Shown here piece after piece: positions 1 through 4,074 of a DNA stretch of 5,752 bases. The stretch comes from CAZLAP01 sp964557715. GTDB lineage: Bacteria; Patescibacteriota; Minisyncoccia; Minisyncoccales; RBG-13-42-11. Each line of letters starts with the position of its first letter. Position 1 is the first letter of the stretch. The stretch lies in the NCBI GenBank assembly GCA_964557715.1, contig CAZLAP010000002.1, forward strand, positions 1-5,752. The letters run 5' to 3'. The notes under the pieces were generated by a model that saw only the letters and a program-made list of their open reading frames with translations, ran no database searches and was not told where the DNA came from. The translations under genes were made by a program, and so were the position numbers.

Positions 1-71
1 TATTTATTATAACAAAAACAACATTTCTTTAAAAAGAAAAACTATTTTCAATATATTATTTAAAAACTCTT

Positions 72-278
72 TTATGCTTGCTGGCCTTTTGGCTTCATAA
101 AAGAAGCAATAGCCAAGACAACTGCTGATAATCCAACCAAAGTATAAACTACTCTTGAAATAGCAGACATTTCACCAAAAATAGTAGCTACCAAATCAAA
201 GTTAAACAAACCAACCAGTCCCCAGTTCAGACCTCCGATAATAACAAGCACCAGGGCTATGATTTTTAATGCTTTCAT
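72..278 (-). CDS. DUF378 family small membrane protein (YuzA-like)
   Basis: A 68-residue protein with two hydrophobic helices (about residues 4-25 and 41-61) joined by a short polar turn, and a basic C-terminal tail (KPKGQQA). The motif GGLNWGLVGLFNFDLV in the first helix and the SRVVYTLVGLSA stretch opening the second are the hallmarks of the DUF378 family, whose members are usually 60-80 residues, so this copy is complete. The family has no established biochemical function; it is expected in the cytoplasmic membrane. The ATG start is followed directly by the first helix, and there is no Shine-Dalgarno sequence in front of it, only AT-rich sequence. The gene stands alone, is more AT-rich than the DGR target gene, and is probably native chromosome outside the accessory segment. 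Confidence 0.9.
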   Translation of the reverse strand: MKALKIIALVLVIIGGLNWGLVGLFNFDLVATIFGEMSAISRVVYTLVGLSAVVLAIASFMKPKGQQA

Positions 279-282
279 AAAT

Positions 283-706
283 TTATTTTGATAATTTTAA
301 TTTGATCGACCTTTTTGATTATTTTATTCTACCAAAAAACTGCATTCTCAGCGATTAATTGTAAGGCCTCAGCCCCGAACATAGTTCGATTTCCTATCAG
401 GGTACGGGGATTTATTTTCTCGAACCTTTCAAAATATGAGGCCTTTCGGTCGCTCGAACGGTCTCACTAGCCTGCTCCGTATTCTGAACGAAATCCGAAC
501 TTTTTTTAAAGAAAATCCAGAACAAGAATGAGGTGCGTTTCCGCTTGCCTCCGCTCCGCTACGGCAAACCAAAACAGAAAAATTTTCTCTACATTTTTTA
601 ATTTTTTCGCGCGCAATTTTTTCTTTTAAAAGGAAAAATTGATGAAATAGGCAGAATGCTTGGGGGATGGATTAAATCAACAAAAGAATAACTGAACAAT
701 AAACGA
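283..706. other. Gene-free spacer with nested inverted repeats
   Basis: I find no credible gene on either strand, and in particular no remnant of a reverse transcriptase. A perfect 9-base inverted repeat, AAGGCCTCA at 363-371 and TGAGGCCTT at 437-445, encloses a second one, CCCCG at 373-377 and CGGGG at 405-409, so 363-445 could fold into one long stem structure. A second GC-rich patch at 535-570 contains TTGCC and GGCAA arms. The rest (571-706) is AT-rich. No U-tract follows the 363-445 structure, so it does not look like a simple terminator. It could be a structured RNA, a dispersed intergenic repeat or decayed sequence. Confidence 0.5.
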
Positions 707-733
707 AATACTCCCCCGAATAAGGAGAGTATT
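707..733 (-). terminator. Hairpin after the template repeat, possible end of TR RNA
   Basis: On the minus strand AATACTC pairs with GAGTATT, with further C-G pairs inside after one mismatch, and the sequence TTTCGTTTATT follows. The T-tract is interrupted, so this is a weak terminator at best. It lies about 19 bases beyond the end of the template repeat in the direction of TR transcription and is the first plausible 3' end of a TR transcript. Confidence 0.4.
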
Positions 734-751
734 AAAACTTCGGACAGAGAA

Positions 752-875
752 AGAAGTTCCGAGCGGACGAGACACCGATGTTGTCGTTGCGGTTGTCATC
801 CCAGTAGTTGTTGACATTGAGACCATTCGAATCGAAGTTGCCGACATTAACACGGTTGCCATCCGAATTCACATT
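752..875 (-). repeat. DGR template repeat (TR)
   Basis: A 124-base near-copy of the 3' end of the gene at 1235-1999, in the same orientation. Aligned with 1237-1363 it shows 17 substitutions between 757 and 875, and every one is at a T on the plus strand, that is an adenine on the TR coding strand; no other base differs in that interval. There is one 3-base length difference at TR 804/805. Read in the VR frame the TR encodes an asparagine-rich string containing 12 AAT/AAC codons, all of which are changed in the VR. Adenine-specific divergence from an AAY-rich template is the diagnostic signature of diversity-generating retroelements. The TR has no start codon in that frame, so it is a template and not a gene. 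At its 3' end the 24 bases 757-780 match the VR exactly, as expected for the initiation-of-mutagenic-homing region, with one C/G difference at 756. Confidence 0.95.
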
Positions 876-1042
876 ATTTGCCTATCTTCGTCCCTGTCAC
901 TGGAAATAGAGGTTTACCGCCTTAAAAGACCTATATCCTCTCATTCCTGTATTTTATTCGGGAGCAGCTCTGAAATAAATCCAGAACATCTCCTCTAAAG
1001 ACAAGCAAGAAGTTCAATCTCCATCTTTTATCGCACGCTACC

Positions 1043-1071
1043 GTTATCCGTAAACAACGATACTCTGGCAA
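1043..1071 (-). promoter_or_regulatory. Candidate promoter for the TR transcript
   Basis: On the minus strand TTGCCA (1066-1071, five of six to the -35 consensus) and GATAAC (1043-1048, four of six to the -10 consensus) are 17 bases apart. It lies upstream of the TR and downstream of the target gene terminator, where a separate TR promoter would be expected. The -10 match is weak, so this is a suggestion only. Confidence 0.3.
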
Positions 1072-1156
1072 TATCTCAAAGATGAGACGCCCGCGAGGTT
1101 AAACCGTAACCTAACCTTCATTAGCAGACATTTGTATTTTATAGAATATTTTAGGA

Positions 1157-1196
1157 AAAGAAAAGAGCCTCCTGCGAAAAATATCGCCGAAGGCTC
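1157..1196 (-). terminator. Rho-independent terminator of the DGR target gene
   Basis: On the minus strand GAGCCTTCGGCG (1185-1196) pairs with CGCAGGAGGCTC (1165-1176) as a 12-position stem with one G-T pair and one mismatch around an 8-base loop, followed by TTTTCTTT (1157-1164). It begins about 40 bases after the target gene stop codon. It should separate the target mRNA from the template RNA downstream. Confidence 0.8.
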
Positions 1197-1201
1197 AAGG
1201 A

Positions 1202-1224
1202 CTCAAGAGAATCGAACTCTCAAG
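1202..1224 (-). other. Hairpin with T-arm-like loop just behind the VR
   Basis: On the minus strand CTTGAGAG (1217-1224) and CTCTTGAG (1202-1209) form an 8-base-pair stem with two G-T pairs, closing the 7-base loop TTCGATT. The hairpin starts 10 bases after the target gene stop codon. Studied DGRs have a hairpin or cruciform shortly downstream of the VR that aids target recognition, which matches this position. The loop also has the exact form of a tRNA T-loop (TTCRANN), with a G-C closing pair, but the rest of a tRNA is absent because the VR occupies the upstream side. It may therefore be a DGR recognition hairpin, a tRNA 3' fragment left by integration, or both. Confidence 0.6.
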
Positions 1225-1234
1225 TTTTCAAGGT

Positions 1235-1999
1235 TCAGAACTTCCGAGCGGACGAGACACCGATGATGTCGTAGCGGCTGTCATCCCAGAAGTAGAGGTC
1301 GACAGAGAGACCACGCGAATCGAAGTAGCCGACACTAACACGGCGGCCATCCGAAGTCACAGATGACGTGCGAACATAGATGTGCTCGAACAGACGTTCG
1401 CCAGTGGCCAGGTAATGACCGATGATGGCATAAACCATCACTTGAGCGGTCGGGACTTCGTCCTCTTCGCCGATAAGAGCCAGTTGCTCTTCCCAGTTCT
1501 TTGAGGTTGAATTGTCCACTGGTGTCTTGCGAACCAGTTGCCAGCTTGCCTCTCCGCATTCCTTGGCGAATGACTCCTTGTTATACCACGACTGGTCGTA
1601 GAACAACTTGGAATCCGCTTTCCCGCGAATCTCGAGAACCGAGAGCGGAAAGACTGCCACCAGAACGTGCGTGTCCTTTGCCTTTTGGAGTACCTCTTCA
1701 AAGAAAGGAATCTCCGACAAAGCAAGGGTTTGCTGGCGGGTCGGGTTAATCCCGAAATGCTGGATGGCTTCCTCGACACCGAACATGTTCTTGCCCATGA
1801 TTTCACGGGCGCGCTTCTGACTGGTTGTCGGCTCAAAGCCGCCGTTCTGAATGAACTTCACCACTTTCGCAGCGAGTTCGTTGCCCTTCGAGTCAATAAC
1901 TTTCTGGGCAAGGGGTTCTGTGAGACCTGCGGTCTCCAATTTCAGTAGGAGCTCATGCTCCTTGTGCACCGACAGGGTGCGGCTCACCATAGTTTTCAT
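1235..1999 (-). CDS. DGR target (variable) protein, C-type-lectin-like C-terminus
   Basis: A 254-residue protein that I take to be the diversified product of the DGR. Residues 1-110 look mostly helical and charged (residues 13-50 and 60-108) and resemble no enzyme I know. From about residue 150 (SWQLVR, then TAQVMVYAIIGHYLATGERLF, then RTSS) the pattern fits the C-type-lectin/FGE-like fold used by many DGR targets, ending in the IGVSSARKF tail that corresponds to the IGFR-type ending of such proteins. Residues 213-254 are VR-encoded; the 12 positions 213, 215, 219, 222, 225, 229, 232, 234, 235, 241, 243 and 245 are Asn in the template and now Ser, Thr, Arg, Ser, Tyr, Arg, Ser, Asp, Leu, Ser, Tyr and Ile. 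There is no signal peptide or membrane helix, so the protein looks cytoplasmic unless exported by another route. The ATG at 1999 is chosen because AGGAGGT lies 5 bases before it. It is visibly more GC-rich than its neighbours. The fold assignment is an inference from the C-terminal pattern; the DGR role is firmly supported. Confidence 0.92.
   Translation of the reverse strand: MKTMVSRTLSVHKEHELLLKLETAGLTEPLAQKVIDSKGNELAAKVVKFIQNGGFEPTTSQKRAREIMGKNMFGVEEAIQHFGINPTRQQTLALSEIPFFEEVLQKAKDTHVLVAVFPLSVLEIRGKADSKLFYDQSWYNKESFAKECGEASWQLVRKTPVDNSTSKNWEEQLALIGEEDEVPTAQVMVYAIIGHYLATGERLFEHIYVRTSSVTSDGRRVSVGYFDSRGLSVDLYFWDDSRYDIIGVSSARKF
1237..1363 (-). repeat. DGR variable repeat (VR)
   Basis: The 127-base 3' end of the target gene, running into the TGA stop codon (1235-1237) and matching the template repeat at 752-875. 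The differences are 17 adenine-site substitutions, three extra bases at 1290-1292 (one added codon, in the YF pair at residues 236-237), and a C in place of the template's G (plus strand) at 1241. The stretch 1242-1265 is GC-rich and identical to the template; it is the likely cDNA priming (IMH) segment, and the 1241 difference is the kind of VR/TR mismatch that sets the direction of transfer in known systems. The reading frame is kept open throughout. Confidence 0.95.
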
Positions 2000-2004
2000 G
2001 GCAT

Positions 2005-2011
2005 ACCTCCT
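2005..2011 (-). promoter_or_regulatory. Strong Shine-Dalgarno of the DGR target gene
   Basis: AGGAGGT on the minus strand, 5 bases before the ATG at 1999. It decides the start codon and contrasts with the recombinase and DUF378 genes, which have no recognisable Shine-Dalgarno sequence. Confidence 0.85.
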
Positions 2012-2056
2012 ATCTTTTATTTCCGATTCGTTCGGATTTACGGCTTATCTCTCCAT

Positions 2057-2107
2057 GAGACGAGCATTTCAGAAATCAGTTAAACTGATGTCCAAAATGC
2101 TCATCTC
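2057..2107. repeat. Large two-tier inverted repeat in the target gene leader
   Basis: Outer arms GAGACGAGCATTT (2057-2069) and AAATGCTCATCTC (2095-2107) pair with one mismatch. Inside, ATCAGTT (2075-2081) and AACTGAT (2083-2089) form a second perfect palindrome around a single A. Given the promoter at 2153-2180, the whole structure would be transcribed into the 5' leader of the target mRNA, roughly 55 bases before its Shine-Dalgarno sequence. It could be an operator, an mRNA-stabilising hairpin or a recombinase binding site; the sequence alone does not decide. Confidence 0.7.
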
Positions 2108-2152
2108 ATAGTGTTCTGAACCATGTTTAAAAGAACTATTTACAACACCATT

Positions 2153-2180
2153 ATTATAGCAAATTGTCAAAAAAAGTCAA
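2153..2180 (-). promoter_or_regulatory. Promoter of the DGR target gene
   Basis: On the minus strand TTGACT (2175-2180) and a perfect TATAAT (2153-2158) are separated by 16 bases. Transcription would start near 2146 and give a leader of roughly 145 bases that contains the inverted repeat at 2057-2107. This is a good sigma-70-type promoter, suggesting that the target protein is well expressed. Confidence 0.75.
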
Positions 2181-2207
2181 GGTTTTAAAGTAATGCACTC
2201 TATCCGC

Positions 2208-2235
2208 TTGACTTACTGTTTGGTAGCCACATACT
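2208..2235 (+). promoter_or_regulatory. Candidate promoter of the recombinase gene
   Basis: TTGACT (2208-2213) is followed after 16 bases by CATACT (2230-2235), four of six to the -10 consensus. It is divergent from, and about 30 bases away from, the target gene promoter, so one regulator could act on both. The -10 element is weak. Confidence 0.4.
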
Positions 2236-2280
2236 TCGTATTGAAGAAAAGGTCTAAAAATTAAATAAAACAACATTAAT

Positions 2281-3948
2281 ATGAATCAACAATTAAACCA
2301 AAAAATTAAATACTTCCTCTATGCTCGCAAGTCATCTGAAGCGGAAGACCGCCAAGTCGCTTCTATTGGCTCGCAGATAGACGAACTGACCAAGCTCGCC
2401 AAAAAGGAAGACTTGGAAATAGCAAACACGTTCTCTGAATCCCAGTCCGCTAAAGAACCTGGACGTCCTTTGTTTAACGAAATGATAGACAAAATCCACA
2501 AGAAAGAAATCCAGGGCATTATTTGCTGGAAATTGGACAGATTGGCTCGAAACCCTGTTGACGGCGGACAGATCAACTGGATGCTCCAACAAGGGATTAT
2601 AAGGCATATTCAGACCTATGAGAGAAGTTATTACCCGACCGACAATGTTTTAATGATGAGTGTTGAATTCGGCATGGCTAATCAATTTATCAGGGACTTA
2701 AGCCAAAATACTAAAAGAGGGCTGAAAGCAAAAGCAGAAAGGGGCTGGTATCCAACCTTTGCCACGCTGGGTTACATGCACAATCCAATAAAAAGAAAAG
2801 GTGAGAAAGAAATCGTTAAAGACCCTGAAAGATTTGATTTGACCAGAAAGATGTTTGACCTAATGCTAACTGGCAATTACTATCCGCCAAAGATATTGGA
2901 AATAGCCGCCAACAAATGGGGCTTGAGAAATAGAAAAGGCAAAAGGATTGCTCGAAGTAGTATTTACCGAATCTTTTACGACCCTTTCTATTACGGAGTG
3001 TTTGAATACCCAAAGGGAAGCGGAAACTGGTATCAGGGCAAGCACGAGCCAATGATAACCGAGGAAGAACACAACCGCATTCAATCCCTACTCGGCAGAG
3101 AAGGAAAATCCTGTCCTCAAAAGCACGCCTTCACCTTCAGAGGGCTGATGCGTTGCGGGGAGTGCGGAGCAATGATTACAGCCGAGAAAAGAATAAAAAA
3201 GCAAAAGAACGGAAACGTCCATAAATATATCTACTACCATTGTACTAAAAGAAGAAAACCCAACTGTTCCCAGGGATGTATTGAGGAAGACGAATTAAAA
3301 AAGCAGATTCTTCAAACCTTGCAAAAGGTAGAGATACCGCCTGAATTCCACAACTGGGCATTGGACGAACTTAAATTGGAGATTGAAAAAGAAAGCATGG
3401 ACAGGAATAAAATCTTAAACAACCAGCAAAAAGCGTATAACGATTGTCTGGCTGAAATAGACGGAGTAATCAGCATGCGAGCCAAAAAAGAATTGGATGA
3501 AGAAAACTACAAAAGAAGAATAGCTGCTCTCACTAAAGAGAAAGCCCGCTTTAAAGAACTGCTTCAGGACACTGACAACAGGGTCAACAAGCAAATTGAG
3601 AAAGCGGAAAAGACCTTTGCCTTTGCCCGAGACGCCAGAAAAGAGTTCCAGACCAACGACCCAGACAAGCAAAGGAAGCTTCTTTCCGATTTAGGTTCGA
3701 ACCTCCTATTAAAAGACAAAATACTCTCAATTTCAACGGAAAAACCCCTTCTTCAGATAGAAAGGGCTGTTCCAGAGGTCAGAGCTATACATAACAAGGT
3801 TCGAACCTCTAAAAATGGCGAAAATGAACGGAATTTGAGAGTTTTATACGTTCAAAGTCCGACGTTGCTCCGCATGCTGAACGACGTCAGAACCTATTTG
3901 TTAACGAAAAATCTCGGAATCAGAGAAGAATTAGTTCCAAACAATTAA
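2281..3948 (+). CDS. Large serine recombinase (resolvase/integrase family)
   Basis: A 555-residue site-specific recombinase, the normal size for large serine integrases. Residues 10-155 form the resolvase-type catalytic domain: YARKSSE with the likely nucleophile Ser18, the following QVASIGSQ motif, GIICWKLDRLARNP (the DRLAR arginines at 87 and 90), then the long helix carrying MANQFIRDLSQNTKRGLKAKAERG (about 132-155). Residues 160-275 match the DNA-binding Recombinase domain (GYMHNPI, then the SSIYRIFYDPFYYGVFEY motif). A zinc ribbon follows with C292, C295, C321 and C329. Residues 365-445 are strongly charged and heptad-like, the coiled coil expected between zinc ribbon and C-terminus. Such enzymes cut and rejoin DNA through a phosphoserine link to integrate, excise or invert DNA. 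The ATG at 2281 has no Shine-Dalgarno sequence but gives a complete N-terminus. No terminator follows, so read-through into the 4075 gene is possible. All key residues are present, so it looks functional. Confidence 0.95.
   Translation: MNQQLNQKIKYFLYARKSSEAEDRQVASIGSQIDELTKLAKKEDLEIANTFSESQSAKEPGRPLFNEMIDKIHKKEIQGIICWKLDRLARNPVDGGQINWMLQQGIIRHIQTYERSYYPTDNVLMMSVEFGMANQFIRDLSQNTKRGLKAKAERGWYPTFATLGYMHNPIKRKGEKEIVKDPERFDLTRKMFDLMLTGNYYPPKILEIAANKWGLRNRKGKRIARSSIYRIFYDPFYYGVFEYPKGSGNWYQGKHEPMITEEEHNRIQSLLGREGKSCPQKHAFTFRGLMRCGECGAMITAEKRIKKQKNGNVHKYIYYHCTKRRKPNCSQGCIEEDELKKQILQTLQKVEIPPEFHNWALDELKLEIEKESMDRNKILNNQQKAYNDCLAEIDGVISMRAKKELDEENYKRRIAALTKEKARFKELLQDTDNRVNKQIEKAEKTFAFARDARKEFQTNDPDKQRKLLSDLGSNLLLKDKILSISTEKPLLQIERAVPEVRAIHNKVRTSKNGENERNLRVLYVQSPTLLRMLNDVRTYLLTKNLGIREELVPNN
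3693..3808. repeat. Two copies of the palindrome AGGTTCGAACCT inside the recombinase gene
   Basis: The perfect 12-base palindrome occurs at 3693-3704 and 3797-3808, in two different reading frames, so codon repetition does not explain it. A 10-of-12 copy lies at 5360-5369 and an 8-base half at 420-427. The core GGTTCGAACC resembles a tRNA T-arm, a common integration target, but no tRNA is present here. A chance pair of 12-mers is roughly expected in a window of this size. Confidence 0.4.
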
Positions 3949-3950
3949 AG

Positions 3951-3979
3951 TTGACAATATAATATAATTCAGTTATAAT
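3951..3979 (+). promoter_or_regulatory. Perfect consensus promoter of the 4075-5265 gene
   Basis: TTGACA (3951-3956) and TATAAT (3974-3979) are both exact consensus hexamers with the ideal 17-base spacer. It begins two bases after the recombinase stop codon. Transcription would start near 3986, giving a leader of about 90 bases with two hairpins. No gene in the window has a stronger promoter. Confidence 0.88.
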
Positions 3980-4007
3980 ACACCAAAGCACTTTCATAAT
4001 TAGGGGC

Positions 4008-4069
4008 GAATCCAGACGGAACGCTGGATTCTAACAATTAACTCAATGTTGGCGGAACGCCAAAGGAGG
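4008..4069 (+). promoter_or_regulatory. Structured leader: twin CGGAACGC hairpins and Shine-Dalgarno
   Basis: The first hairpin pairs GAATCCAG (4008-4015) with CTGGATTC (4024-4031) perfectly around an 8-base loop ACGGAACG. The second pairs TTGGCG (4049-4054) with CGCCAA (4058-4063) around GAA. Both present the same octamer CGGAACGC (4017-4024 and 4053-4060). The second stem abuts the strong Shine-Dalgarno AAGGAGG (4063-4069), 5 bases before the ATG at 4075. Neither hairpin is followed by a T-run, so they are not terminators. The arrangement suggests translational control by a protein or RNA that reads GGA in loops, as CsrA does in other bacteria; that link is inference. Confidence 0.65.
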
Positions 4070-4074
4070 AAACC

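Larger units (their letters stand above)
707..1036 (-). ncRNA. Putative DGR template RNA transcript
   Basis: This span is inferred from a candidate promoter at 1043-1071 and a hairpin at 707-733, both on the minus strand, which bracket the template repeat. In characterised DGRs the TR lies inside a longer structured RNA whose flanks are needed for cDNA priming. The span has no credible open reading frame in the TR frame and sits after the target gene's own terminator, so the TR would need its own transcription. Both ends are estimates. Confidence 0.35.

Noticed and set aside
6..11. TATAAT on the minus strand at the window edge
   Set aside because: No acceptable -35 element at the right spacing, and the region is a long AT-rich run where such matches are common.
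24..39. TTTCTTT/AAAGAAA hairpin as terminator of the DUF378 gene
   Set aside because: The stem is almost entirely A-T and the following T-run is interrupted. It may contribute to termination but I cannot support it.
283..706. A degraded reverse transcriptase downstream of the TR
   Set aside because: I looked for it because of the usual DGR layout, but found no long open frame and no YxDD-type motif in the spacer.
677..862. 61-residue minus-strand reading frame across the TR
   Set aside because: It is out of frame with the VR coding sequence, low in complexity (Thr/Ser/Met runs) and has no ribosome site. It is a by-product of the template repeat.
513..988. 12-base direct repeat AAATCCAGAACA at 513-524 and 977-988 bracketing the TR
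   Set aside because: About one such 12-mer pair is expected by chance in a window of this length, and no other boundary feature coincides with it.
1202..1224. A complete tRNA gene on the minus strand
   Set aside because: Only a T-arm-like hairpin is present. The sequence where the anticodon and D arms should lie is the VR, and no CCA or acceptor pairing is visible.
1501..1948. Plus-strand reading frames opposite the target gene
   Set aside because: Antisense shadows of the well-supported 254-residue gene, without ribosome sites or recognisable domains.
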